From Actinacidiphila yeochonensis CN732 (GTDB lineage Bacteria; Actinomycetota; Actinomycetes; Streptomycetales; Streptomycetaceae): 64,000 nt of DNA. Shown here one piece after another: positions 7,786-16,263 of the stretch. The notes beneath the pieces were generated by a model. The model had not been told where the DNA came from. It made no database searches and worked only from the letters and a program-made list of their open reading frames with translations. Each line of letters opens with the position of its first letter. Positions within the stretch are counted from its first letter, which is position 1. The stretch is from contig NZ_JQNR01000004.1 of NCBI RefSeq assembly GCF_000745345.1, forward strand, positions 496,001 to 560,000, given 5' to 3'. The translations under genes were made by a program, and so were the position numbers.

Positions 7786-9032
7786 GACGCCTCCTCGCCC
7801 GCGCGAGGCGGGAGTTGGGACCGCTCCCGCCGCGGTCCGGAAGGGGCCGGCGGTCCGGAAGGGGCCGGCGGTCCGGCGGGGGTCGGCGGTCCGGCGGGGG
7901 TCGGCGGTCCGGCGGGGTCGGGGCAAGGGGGCCACCCGTCGGCGGGTTGGACCGCGGTGAGGTCCAACGGGCCGCGGTGCGGCGGGTGCAGAGGGAAGCC
8001 GCTCCGCGGCAGCAGGGCCCGTTCCGGGGAGGGCGGGACCTCGCCCGTCGCCAGCAGCGCGTCGATCTCCGCGCGGGTCGGCATCGCGTCCGCGCAGGCC
8101 AGCCGGGACGCCACGATCGCGCCCGCCGCGTTCGCCGCCCGCAGCACCCGGGCCAGCGGCTCGCCCGCGAGCAGGCCCGCGCACAGCGCGCCGCCGAACG
8201 CGTCACCCGCGCCGAGCCCGTTGGCGGTCTTCACCGGCACCGGCGGCACCCGCACCAGCCCGTGCGCGTCGGCGCCCAGCACCCCGGCCGGCCCCAGCTT
8301 CACCACGGCCGTGCCGACCCCGCTCCGCAGCAGCCGCCCGACCGCGTCCTCCGGGCCGCACGCGCCCACCGCCACCTCCGCCTCGGCCCGGTTGCCCACC
8401 GCCACGGTGGTGTACGCCAGGGCGCGGGCGTACAGCGCGGGCGCCTCCGCCGGGTCGGGCCACAGCATGGGGCGCCAGTCCAGGTCGAACCACACCTCGC
8501 CGCCCTCCCGCGCCGCCAGCGCGGCGAACACCGTCGACCGGGTCGGCTCCACCGCCAGCGCGGAACCCGTGATCCACAGCGCCCGCGCGTCCCGGACGGC
8601 CTCGGTGTCCAGCCGCTCCGGGGCGAGGCACTGGTCGGGGGCGACCGGCCGCCGGTAGAAGTAGATCGGGAAGTCGTCCGGCGGGAAGAGCTCGCAGAAC
8701 ACCACCGGCGTCTGGGCGTCCGGCACCGTGGCCACCAGCGCGTCGTCCACCCCGAAGCCGCGCAGGGCGCCGCGCACGTAGCCGCCGAACGGGTCGTCGC
8801 CGACCCCCGTCAGCACGGCCGTCCGCAGCCCCAGCCGGGCCCCGGCCACCGCCACGTTGCCGGCCGTGCCGCCCAGCGACTTGGCGAACGAGCGGACCTC
8901 CGCCAACCCCACGCCGCTCTGCTCCGGATACAGGTCCACGCCCACCCGGCCGACGGTCACCACGTCGTACCGGGCCCGGGGCCCGGCACCCGGCGCCGGC
9001 CCCTCCCGGACGTCCGCCGCGGCGCCCGTCAC
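7782..9032 (-). CDS. iolC: 5-dehydro-2-deoxygluconokinase (PfkB family)
   Basis: 416 residues, GTG at 9032 overlapping the iolE stop (GTGA). PfkB signature motifs are present: SLGGTAGNVAVAGARLG near the N-terminus and NGLGAGDAFGGALCAGLL with the catalytic Asp near the C-terminus. It phosphorylates 2-deoxy-5-keto-gluconate in inositol catabolism. About 90 residues beyond the kinase core are unusual; the last part is a Pro-rich tail built from a GPPAPS/GPPTPA hexapeptide repeat. The aldolase-type iolJ expected to act next is not in this window. Confidence 0.93.
   Translation of the reverse strand: MTGAAADVREGPAPGAGPRARYDVVTVGRVGVDLYPEQSGVGLAEVRSFAKSLGGTAGNVAVAGARLGLRTAVLTGVGDDPFGGYVRGALRGFGVDDALVATVPDAQTPVVFCELFPPDDFPIYFYRRPVAPDQCLAPERLDTEAVRDARALWITGSALAVEPTRSTVFAALAAREGGEVWFDLDWRPMLWPDPAEAPALYARALAYTTVAVGNRAEAEVAVGACGPEDAVGRLLRSGVGTAVVKLGPAGVLGADAHGLVRVPPVPVKTANGLGAGDAFGGALCAGLLAGEPLARVLRAANAAGAIVASRLACADAMPTRAEIDALLATGEVPPSPERALLPRSGFPLHPPHRGPLDLTAVQPADGWPPCPDPAGPPTPAGPPTPAGPPAPSGPPAPSGPRRERSQLPPRAGEEAS
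7837..7920 (-). repeat. 18-bp tandem repeat encoding the Pro-rich IolC tail
   Basis: Four full copies and one partial copy of an 18-bp unit (two sub-variants) encode a six-residue Gly-Pro-Pro-Ala/Thr-Pro-Ser/Ala repeat at the C-terminus of IolC. It looks like local expansion of low-complexity sequence. Confidence 0.75.
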
Positions 9033-9877
9033 ACCGCGTCCAGCCAGCGCAGCGAGGCCGCGACGTCGGCCACCGGACCCCCGCCCGGCGGAGGCTCCCG
9101 GTCCAGCACGGTGTCCTGCTCCATGACGTACCAGCCCTGGTAGCCCGCCGCCTCCAGCGCCTCGACCAGCCCGTCCAGGTCCAGCCCGCCCGAGCCCAGC
9201 GGCCGGTACAGGCCCGCGGCGACCGCCGCCGAGTACGTCGCCGAACCCGCCGCGACCTTCTCGGCACGGGCGGTGTCCACGTCCTTGAGGTGCACGTGCG
9301 CGACCCGGTCGGCCGCCTTGCGGGCCAGCGCCACCGGGTCGCCTCCGCCGACCAGCACGTGCCCGGTGTCCAGGCACAGTCCGACGCCGCTGCCGTCGAG
9401 CACCCGGGCGACCTCATCGGGCCCCTCCACCAGCGTGCCCACGTGCGGGTGCAGGGCCGCGGTGACGCCCTCGGCGGCAGCCGCCCCGGCCACCTCGTCC
9501 AGGCGGCGCAGCAGGGTCCGCCACGCCTCGGGGGGCAGCTCCGGCCGTTCGTCGTACCCGTCCGCGCCCGTGGCCGCGGCCAGCACCAGGGTGCCCGCGC
9601 CGGCCGCGGCGAAGCGCCCCAGCGCAGCCCGCACCCGCGGCAGCGGGTCGTACGCCTCCTCGTGCAGCACCACGGGTACGAACCCGCCGACCGCGGTGAT
9701 CCCGCGCTCGGCCAGCAGCGGGCCGGGCAGGAAGCCGTCCGGGCCGAACTCGCTCGCCGTCACGCCGAGGCCCGCCATCTCGTCGAGCACCCGCCGCGGG
9801 TCCAACTGGTGGCCCCAACCCGGTACCTCGCACACGCCCCAGGAGATCGGCGCCGCCGCGATCCGCCCCCGCTTCAT
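9029..9877 (-). CDS. iolE: Myo-inosose-2 dehydratase
   Basis: 282 residues, a TIM-barrel sugar isomerase/dehydratase. The opening APISWGVCEVPGWGHQLDPRRVLDEMAGLG is the IolE signature. Other metal/substrate positions include ALHPHVGTLVE, LCLDTGHVLVGG and HVHLKD. It removes water from 2-keto-myo-inositol to give the diketone used by IolD. ATG at 9877 overlaps the stop of the iolG-like gene by 4 bp, so translation is coupled. Confidence 0.94.
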   Translation of the reverse strand: MKRGRIAAAPISWGVCEVPGWGHQLDPRRVLDEMAGLGVTASEFGPDGFLPGPLLAERGITAVGGFVPVVLHEEAYDPLPRVRAALGRFAAAGAGTLVLAAATGADGYDERPELPPEAWRTLLRRLDEVAGAAAAEGVTAALHPHVGTLVEGPDEVARVLDGSGVGLCLDTGHVLVGGGDPVALARKAADRVAHVHLKDVDTARAEKVAAGSATYSAAVAAGLYRPLGSGGLDLDGLVEALEAAGYQGWYVMEQDTVLDREPPPGGGPVADVAASLRWLDAV

Positions 9878-11106
9878 ACGCCCACCCGTCCCGTCGCCTG
9901 CCCGGCCCGGCCCCCTCGGCCGCTGTGCCCCGCCGCCGTCCCACCACCTGGCCCGCTGCCCGTCCCACCACCTGGCCCGCCGCCCGGACCTGCGCCGGTC
10001 CGGCCGGTCTCCCCGGACTCCCCGGTGTCCCCGCTGCCCCTGGAAACCCTGGTGCCCCCGGTTTCCGCCGCCGCCTCGGCCACCTCCGCCACCGCCACGG
10101 GCCGGCGCTCGCGCCGGGACAGCTCGCACGCCTCCGCGACCAGCAGCGCCCGCAGCGCCTCCCGGGGCGGGCACGGATTCGCCGCCTCGCCGCGCGCCAC
10201 CCGCAGGAAGGTGTCCAGCTCGGCGCGGTAGGCCGCGGCGAACCGGTCGAGGAACCCCGTCCAGGGCACCGCCGGAGGCCGCTCCCGCGCCTGCTCCTCC
10301 GGCCGCTCTTCCGGTGGGGCCAGCGGCGCGCGCGGGCCCAGGCCGACGGCCAGCTGCCGGGCGCTGCCGGCCAGCTCCATCCGCACGTCGTACCCGGCGG
10401 CGTGGTAGCGCGCCGCCGTCGCCGTGGCCAGCACCCCGCCCTCCAGGGTCAGCAGCACCGCGCCGGAGTCGACGTCGCCGGCCGCCCGGAAGAACTCCGC
10501 GCCCGTGTTCGCGCCGGCCGCGTACACCTCCGCCACCTCCAAGCCGGTCACCCAGCGGAGGATGTCGAAGTCGTGGACCAGGCAGTCGCGGAAGAGGCCG
10601 CCCGACAGCGGCACGTAGGCGGCCGGCGGCGGCTCCGCGTCCGAGGTGACCGTCCGCACGGTGTGGAGGGTGCCGAGCCGGCCGCCGCGCACCGCCTCAC
10701 GGGCCGCCGCGTACTCGGCGTCGAAACGGCGCTGGAAGCCGACCTGCACCACCGCGCCGGCTTCCTCCGCGGCGGCCACCGCGGCCAGCGTGCCCGGCAG
10801 GTCCAGCGCGACCGGCTTCTCGCAGAACACCGGGACGCCGACTCGCGCCGCCCGGGCGACCAGCTCGGCGTGGGTCGCCGTGGCGGTGGCGACCACCACG
10901 GCGTCCGGCCGCGCGGCGCCCGCGCCGCCCTCCTCCGGGAGCAGCGCCTCGACCGGCACCGCGCGCCCGCCGTGCCGGGCCGCCACGAGGGCGGCCCGGT
11001 CCGGGGCGGAGTCGGCGACCAGCACCTCTCCGACGTCCGGGTGGGCGGCCAGCGTCGCCGTGTGGAAGGCGCCGATCCGCCCCGCGCCGATGAGCCCGAT
11101 CCGCAA
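9874..11106 (-). CDS. iolG: Gfo/Idh/MocA oxidoreductase, probable inositol 2-dehydrogenase
   Basis: 410 residues with a TTG start at 11106 (RIGLIGAGRIGAFH follows at once). The Rossmann motif GxGxxG is at residues 6-11. CEKPVALDLPGTLAAV carries the Lys of the EKP motif, and DCLVHDFDILRWVTG holds the catalytic His-Asp pattern of inositol dehydrogenases. It would oxidise myo- or scyllo-inositol to the inosose. The last 60 or so residues are Gly/Thr/Ser-rich and absent from typical family members, yet the frame runs exactly into the iolE start. First gene of the iol operon. Assignment to inositol is by context and motif. Confidence 0.85.
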   Translation of the reverse strand: MRIGLIGAGRIGAFHTATLAAHPDVGEVLVADSAPDRAALVAARHGGRAVPVEALLPEEGGAGAARPDAVVVATATATHAELVARAARVGVPVFCEKPVALDLPGTLAAVAAAEEAGAVVQVGFQRRFDAEYAAAREAVRGGRLGTLHTVRTVTSDAEPPPAAYVPLSGGLFRDCLVHDFDILRWVTGLEVAEVYAAGANTGAEFFRAAGDVDSGAVLLTLEGGVLATATAARYHAAGYDVRMELAGSARQLAVGLGPRAPLAPPEERPEEQARERPPAVPWTGFLDRFAAAYRAELDTFLRVARGEAANPCPPREALRALLVAEACELSRRERRPVAVAEVAEAAAETGGTRVSRGSGDTGESGETGRTGAGPGGGPGGGTGSGPGGGTAAGHSGRGGRAGQATGRVGV

Positions 11107-12124
11107 TGGCCTACCCCTGTCCTCGTCGTCGCCCCGCCGGAGCGACCGCCGGTCCTGGCCGCCGTTCGCCCCGAACACCCGTCCGGGCCCGGCTCCGGGC
11201 CCTGGTGCCGCAGCCGGCCGCGGCACCCGCGCCGGAGCGGCCCCGAAGCGCGCCCGCCGGTCACCCGCCCGGCCGCTTCGCCGCCGTACCCGACGCCCGT
11301 GCGCCGTGCCCGCCGCCGAGTCGCGCGGTTCCGGACCCGGTCGGCGTGCCCGGCGTGGTCCCGCGCCCGCCGGCGGCCGTGTCCGCGGCCACCCCGGCGC
11401 GCCCGACACGCCCGCGCGCGTCGCCGCGCCGGGCCGTCCGCCCGGTCGTTCCCGCCCCCTCCCGCGACCCGTCCGTGCCGCCTTCCGCCATCATGCCGCG
11501 CTCACGTGCCCCTTTCCCGGGAAACGGGCTCCGACACCAGCGCGGCCGCCCCCGCGCGATCTTCCCGGGCGGGCTTGGGCCCGCGGACCCGGAAGATCGC
11601 GGGCCCGCGCCGCCCCTGTGGTGCTCGTCACACCCGCCCGGACCCGTTCCGCCCGGCGGCCCGCGACGCGGCGAGGGGGGCGCCCGGCGCATCGGGCGCC
11701 CTGGCCGCCGGCGCCGTAGGCTTGACCAGCCGGTACGGCGGACGTGCCCGCGGGCCGCCCCCCGCGGCCCCGTCCCAGGGCCCGGACACGGCACAATGGC
11801 GGCACGCTCCGGCGGGGCCGCCCCGTGCCCCGGCGTGCGCCGGCCGCCGCCGGCACGACGGAGCAGCAGGGCAGAGCAGCAGAGCAGGGCAGCACGACAG
11901 CAGGCCGGAACGTCGCCAAGGCGGCAAGGCGGCAGGTCGGCAGGGCACCACCGCAAGGCAGCTCGGCGGAGCAGGATGAAGCAGCACAGGACGGGGCAGC
12001 AGCAGAGCACCAGTACGAGTCGGAACGCCCCGACGCCGTGCCGCCGCCCGCGCGGACCGGGCGGCAGCCCGGCAGAGCACCAGCCCACCGTCACCCCCAC
12101 CCGAGCCCATCCGGAGACCCCCGC
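11107..12124. other. 1-kb gap between iolG and the ROK kinase gene
   Basis: I find no convincing gene. The gap probably holds the two divergent promoters. Visible structure: TTTCC-C-GGAAA at 11514-11524; an 11-bp inverted repeat CGCGATCTTCC/GGAAGATCGCG at 11555-11601 with a GC-rich inner stem; and a purine-rich stretch of GCAG/AGCAG/GGCGGCA direct repeats at about 11865-11960. Long open frames here look like GC-bias artefacts. Confidence 0.6.
11555..11601. promoter_or_regulatory. Compound inverted repeat upstream of the iol operon
   Basis: Outer arms CGCGATCTTCC (11555-11565) and GGAAGATCGCG (11591-11601) pair perfectly and enclose a second GCGGGC/GCCCGC stem. It lies about 450 bp from both flanking starts. 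It may be a hairpin terminator-like element or an operator; no factor can be named. Confidence 0.4.
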
Positions 12125-13285
12125 TTGAGCGCCAATCGTGAACGCGTCTACCGCGGCGGCCCCGCCCGCGCCACGGTGTGGCAGAGCGTCGGCCTGCGCG
12201 ACCGGCGCGAGCGCCGCTCGCACCTGACCGCGCCCCGCGTGCCCACCGTCGGAATCGACATCGGCGGCACCAAGGTGATGGCCGGAGTCGTCGACGCGGA
12301 CGGCACCATCCTGGAGACACTGCGCACCGAGACCCCGGACAAGTCCAAGAGTCCGAAGGTCGTCGAGGACACCATCGCCGACCTCGTCCTGGACCTGTCC
12401 GAACGGCACGACGTGCACGCCGTGGGCATCGGCGCGGCCGGCTGGGTCGACGCCGACCGGTCCCGGGTGCTCTTCGCCCCCCACCTGGCCTGGCGTGACG
12501 AGCCGCTGCGCGAACGGCTGTCCGAACGGCTGCTGGTGCCCGTCATGGTCGACAACGACGCCAACACCGCCGCCTGGGCCGAGTGGCGGTTCGGCGCCGG
12601 CCGGGGCGAACCCGACCTGGTCATGATCACCCTCGGCACCGGCATCGGCGGCGCCATCCTGGAGGACGGCCACGTCAAGCGCGGCCGGTTCGGGGTGGCC
12701 GGTGAGTTCGGCCACATGCAGGTGGTGCCGGCCGGGCACCGCTGCGCCTGCGGCAACCGCGGCTGCTGGGAGCAGTACAGCTCGGGCAACGCGCTGGTCC
12801 GCGAGGCGCGGGAACTCGCCGCGCAGGACTCTCCGGTGGCCTACAACCTCATCGACCGGGTCGGCGGCCGGGTCCGCGACATCACCGGTCCGCTCATCAC
12901 CGAACTCGCCCGCGAGGGTGACGCGATGTGCGTCGAGCTCTTCCAGGAGATCGGCCAGTGGCTGGGGGTGGGCATCGCCAACCTGGCCGCCGCGCTCGAC
13001 CCGTCCTGCTTCGTCATCGGCGGGGGCGTCAGCGCCGCCGACGACCTGCTGATCGCACCGGCCCGGGACGCCTTCCGGCGCACCCTCACCGGCCGCGGCT
13101 ACCGCCCGGAGGCGCGTATCGCCAAGGCCGAGCTCGGCCCCGAGGCGGGTATGGTGGGCGCCGCGGACCTCGCCCGACTGGTGGCCCGCCGGTTCCGGCG
13201 CGCAAACCGCCGCCGGGTCGAGCGCTACGAGCGCTTCGGGCGGAGTTACGGACGCAGCAACGAACGGCAGGCGAGCCAGTCGTGA
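12125..13285 (+). CDS. ROK family sugar kinase
   Basis: 386 residues. TTG start at 12125 with GGAGA seven bases before it; an alternative GTG lies 38 codons later. The ATP-binding DIGGTK motif is at about residues 44-49, followed by VDNDANTAAWAEWRFGAG and ITLGTGIGGAI. The ROK zinc motif is CACGNRGCWE, and VIGGGVS ends the second ATP-binding half. No helix-turn-helix is present, so it is an enzyme rather than a ROK repressor; glucokinase-type activity is the best guess. A basic Arg-rich tail ends the protein. It overlaps the next gene by 4 bp and faces away from the iol operon. Confidence 0.9.
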   Translation: MSANRERVYRGGPARATVWQSVGLRDRRERRSHLTAPRVPTVGIDIGGTKVMAGVVDADGTILETLRTETPDKSKSPKVVEDTIADLVLDLSERHDVHAVGIGAAGWVDADRSRVLFAPHLAWRDEPLRERLSERLLVPVMVDNDANTAAWAEWRFGAGRGEPDLVMITLGTGIGGAILEDGHVKRGRFGVAGEFGHMQVVPAGHRCACGNRGCWEQYSSGNALVREARELAAQDSPVAYNLIDRVGGRVRDITGPLITELAREGDAMCVELFQEIGQWLGVGIANLAAALDPSCFVIGGGVSAADDLLIAPARDAFRRTLTGRGYRPEARIAKAELGPEAGMVGAADLARLVARRFRRANRRRVERYERFGRSYGRSNERQASQS

Positions 13286-13893
13286 CGACCGCGGAGCAGC
13301 GTGGCCGGGAGGCCGCGGAACCGACCGCCACCAGCGGCCCCAGGCCGCCGCGCACCCCGCCGCGCTGGGTGCGCTGGACGGTGGTGCCGCTGCTGGTCCT
13401 GGTGCCGTTGGGGTACGTGGTCATCTCCGCCGAGCAGAGCCGCGCCAGCGGCCCGAGCGCCCGCCAGCAGCAGGCCGGCGAGCGGCTCACCCAGGTCCAC
13501 CCGACCCAGCTGGAGCAGCGCATCTACCAGGTGCCGATCCCGCCGGGCGCCCGCTCCGTGCGCAACATGGAGCAGAACTCCTGGAACTCCAGCGAGCTCT
13601 ACGCCGAGTTCGTCACCAACGCGGGCGGCCTGGACACCTTCCTCGCGCGGGTCGGCACCAGCCGCGCGGCCCTCACGGTCGGCAAGGTGACGATAACGGC
13701 CGCGCAGAGCAAGGCCGTCGGCTGGAACTTCGGCATCCCCCACACCTGGGCCGGGGTGAAGCTGACCCGGCCCGGCGACAAGCCCGACCACACCATCACC
13801 GTCGACCTGACCCACCCCGACCGGCCGCGCGTCTACGTGGTCTCCACCGTCAACTTCCGGCACGGTTTCCACGGCCTCCGGGGGGACGACTGA
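13282..13893 (+). CDS. Single-pass membrane protein of unknown function, coupled to the ROK kinase
   Basis: 203 residues, GTG start overlapping the kinase stop. A Pro-rich cytoplasmic N-terminus leads to one membrane helix at about residues 31-49 (VRWTVVPLLVLVPLGYVVIS). The extracytoplasmic remainder is about 150 residues, with no cysteines and no motif I recognise; a notable stretch is NMEQNSWNSSELYAEFVTN. Translational coupling to the kinase gene suggests a shared role. A sugar link is inference only. Confidence 0.8.
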   Translation: MTTAEQRGREAAEPTATSGPRPPRTPPRWVRWTVVPLLVLVPLGYVVISAEQSRASGPSARQQQAGERLTQVHPTQLEQRIYQVPIPPGARSVRNMEQNSWNSSELYAEFVTNAGGLDTFLARVGTSRAALTVGKVTITAAQSKAVGWNFGIPHTWAGVKLTRPGDKPDHTITVDLTHPDRPRVYVVSTVNFRHGFHGLRGDD

Positions 13894-13960
13894 ACGGTCC
13901 CCCGCACGCGAAGGGGCAGGCCCCTGCCGCGTCCCGTACGGCACTCGATAGCGTGAGGCG

Positions 13961-15625
13961 ATGAGCGACGTGACCGACCAGACCGCCGACCGGCTCGGCG
14001 GCCACCCCAGCGTGCCCGCCCACCGCCGCACCGCCGGCCAGGACGGCGACGCCTACGAAGCCCCAGCCGTCCCCACCGCGCCGCCCGCCGTCCCCGGAGG
14101 CGGCGCCGGCCACCCGCAGGGCTTCGAGGGCTACCCGGGCGGCAAGGGCTACTACAAGGGCGAAGAGGAGGACGACGAGGGCTACGACGGGTACGACGCG
14201 TACACCGCCGCCTTCGGCGCCGCGGGACCGCCGGCCTCCGGCGGCGCGCACGAGGACCGCGAGCCGTCGGCCGCGCCGGAGCCGCGCGACCTCCCGGACC
14301 AGGCCGACCGCCGCGGCACCGCCGGTGCCGACGGCCCCTCCGCGCTGCCCGCAGCGTCCCCGGTGGAGGACTCCGAGGAGCGCGACGACCACGAACCGCC
14401 CCTCCAGTACCGTTTCGACGGGCCCGAGGACGGCCCGGTGCTGGTCCTCGGCCCCGCGCTCGGCGCGACCTGGCACATGTGGGACCGCCAGATGCCGGTG
14501 CTCTCGGCGACCTGGCGGGTGATGCGCTACGAGCTGCCCGGGCACGGCGGCGCCCCCGCCGAACCCGCCTCCACCGTCGACAACCTCGCCCGTCGGCTGC
14601 TGGCCGTCCTCGACGACGAGGGCATCGACACCTTCGGCTACGCCGGCTGCGAGCTCGGCGCCGCCGTCGGCGCCCGGCTGGCGCTGCTGCGGCCCGACCG
14701 GCTGGCCGCCCTCGCGCTGGTCTCGGCGGCGGCCCGCTTCGGCACCGCGGACACCTGGCGCCAGCGCGGCGTCGTGGTCCGGGCCAACGGCCTGGAGCGC
14801 ACCGCGGCCCTCACCCCGGAGCGCTGGTTCACCGGCCCCTTCGTGGCCACCCAGCCGGCCATCACCGAGTGGGCGGTGCAGATGGTCAGGACCACCGACA
14901 CCGCCTGCTACATCGCCGCCTGCGAGGCGATGGCCTCCTTCGACATCCGCGAGCAGCTCGCCTCGATCACCGTCCCCACCCTGGTGGTGGCCGGCGTCGA
15001 CGACACCGAGACGCCGCCGGCGGTCGCCCGTGTGCTGGTGGCCGGAATCCGCGACGCCCGGCTGGCCGTGGTGCCCGGCACCGGCCACCTCGCGCCCGTC
15101 GAGGAGCCCGCCGCCGTCGGCGACCTGCTGGCCCGGCACTTCGAGAGCGCCTGGGCCGAACGGACTCCGCAGGGTGCCCCGTTCGCCCCGGCACCGCCAC
15201 CCGTGACGCCCCGCCCCGCCTCCGCCGCACCGTCCGGCGGCCCCGACGTGTACGCCGAGGGGATGCGGCTGCGCCGGGAGATGCTGGGCGAGGCCGAGAC
15301 CGAGTCGGCGCTGGCCCGGATCGGCGACTTCGGTGCCGGATTCGACGCCTACGCCACCCGCTGGGCCTGGGGCGAGACCTGGACCCGGCCCGGCCTGGAC
15401 CGGCGCGCCCGAACCTTCGTGGCGCTGTCGGCGCTGACCGTGCTCGGACAGCTCGGCGAACTCGCCGACCACACCCGGGCGGCGCTGCGCAACGGGCTGA
15501 CCCCGGCGGAGATAGAGGAGACGCTGCTGCACACCGCGGTCTACTGCGGCCTTCCGGCGGCCCGCGCCGCGGTGGACGCCGCGCGCGCCGTCATCGAGCA
15601 GGAGACCGGCGGCAGTCCGCTGTAG
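13961..15625 (+). CDS. PcaL-like fusion: enol-lactonase-fold domain plus 4-carboxymuconolactone decarboxylase domain
   Basis: 554 residues in three parts. Residues 1-145 are acidic, low complexity (EEEDDEGYDGYDAYTAAFG) and unlike usual family members. Residues about 147-400 form an alpha/beta-hydrolase resembling PcaD (YRFDGPEDGPVLVLGPALGATWHMWDRQ). Residues about 420-550 form a carboxymuconolactone decarboxylase domain (MRLRREMLGEAETE through LLHTAVYCGLPAARAA). Together this is the PcaL architecture of the beta-ketoadipate pathway. However, the nucleophile elbow reads AGCELGAA, so the Ser expected at the centre of G-x-S-x-G is replaced by Glu, with a Cys beside it. No other pca genes are nearby. 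Lactonase activity is therefore doubtful. Confidence 0.82.
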   Translation: MSDVTDQTADRLGGHPSVPAHRRTAGQDGDAYEAPAVPTAPPAVPGGGAGHPQGFEGYPGGKGYYKGEEEDDEGYDGYDAYTAAFGAAGPPASGGAHEDREPSAAPEPRDLPDQADRRGTAGADGPSALPAASPVEDSEERDDHEPPLQYRFDGPEDGPVLVLGPALGATWHMWDRQMPVLSATWRVMRYELPGHGGAPAEPASTVDNLARRLLAVLDDEGIDTFGYAGCELGAAVGARLALLRPDRLAALALVSAAARFGTADTWRQRGVVVRANGLERTAALTPERWFTGPFVATQPAITEWAVQMVRTTDTACYIAACEAMASFDIREQLASITVPTLVVAGVDDTETPPAVARVLVAGIRDARLAVVPGTGHLAPVEEPAAVGDLLARHFESAWAERTPQGAPFAPAPPPVTPRPASAAPSGGPDVYAEGMRLRREMLGEAETESALARIGDFGAGFDAYATRWAWGETWTRPGLDRRARTFVALSALTVLGQLGELADHTRAALRNGLTPAEIEETLLHTAVYCGLPAARAAVDAARAVIEQETGGSPL

Positions 15626-15742
15626 CGACGGTGGTGGTCCGCTGTGTGGCCGCCTGGCGGCGGTCCGCTGCCGCCGCCGCGGAGCCGCGCGGGCGCCCTC
15701 CGGCAGCCCGGAACGCCGCTCCGCCTGCCCGCGCTCCGCAGG

Positions 15743-15777
15743 GGTCGGCGGCCGGCCGGCGCGGCCGGCCGCCGACC
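15743..15777. terminator. Bidirectional hairpin terminator
   Basis: Perfect 15-bp stem (GGTCGGCGGCCGGCC at 15743-15757 with its complement at 15763-15777) around a 5-base loop, between the convergent PcaL-like and TfoX-domain genes. No T-tract, as is common in Streptomyces. Confidence 0.7.
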
Positions 15778-16029
15778 TCATCCCAGGACGCGGTTGACGA
15801 GGGTGTCGCGCTCCGTCTGGGGGATGGCCGTCCAGCGCATACCGCGCAGGGCGCCCTCCAGGGCCAGCAGGGTGTGGGTGCGGGCGTCGTCGGGCAGCTC
15901 CGGGCTGATCTTCTCGAACGCCCGGCCCGAGCCAAGGCGGCGCAGTTCGCCCGCGTCGCCGACGCCCGCGCGGCGCAGCCGGTCGGCCAGCACCGCCCCG
16001 ATGTTCGGCAGTTGTTGAAGGGAGTCCAC
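15778..16029 (-). CDS. TfoX C-terminal domain protein
   Basis: 83 residues, GTG start at 16029 with a perfectly spaced GGAGG. It matches the C-terminal TfoX/Sxy domain alone: SLQQLPNIGAVLADRLRRAGVGDAGELRRLGS, a helix-hairpin-helix-like opening, then ALEGALRGMRWTAIPQTERDTL. The N-terminal TfoX domain is absent, as in many actinobacterial homologues. In gamma-proteobacteria the full protein regulates competence; the role here is unknown. It may bind DNA or protein through its HhH-like fold (inference). Confidence 0.85.
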   Translation of the reverse strand: MDSLQQLPNIGAVLADRLRRAGVGDAGELRRLGSGRAFEKISPELPDDARTHTLLALEGALRGMRWTAIPQTERDTLVNRVLG

Positions 16030-16263
16030 GTCGTGCCTCCGTACAAGCCGGTGGTGAAGGTGGTCTGAGGGTGCGTCACGGGGACGCTGCGCTGGGAACC
16101 CCGTGGGTGTCCGCAAGGTCCTGGCCGGGGTGTTTCTCCCGACAGGCCCCAGCCATCATGCACACAGCCCCCGCCCGGCCCGGCCGTTCGGGGGCTGACA
16201 CGCCCGTGGCCGTCCCCCGCTGTGGTGACGCGCCCACCGCCTCCCGGGCGCACGGCACCCGGT

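Noticed and set aside
9874..10080. IolG tail as a frameshift product
   Set aside because: The tail is odd in composition, but its frame ends in the exact ATGA overlap with iolE, as the other iol genes do, so the frame is probably genuine.
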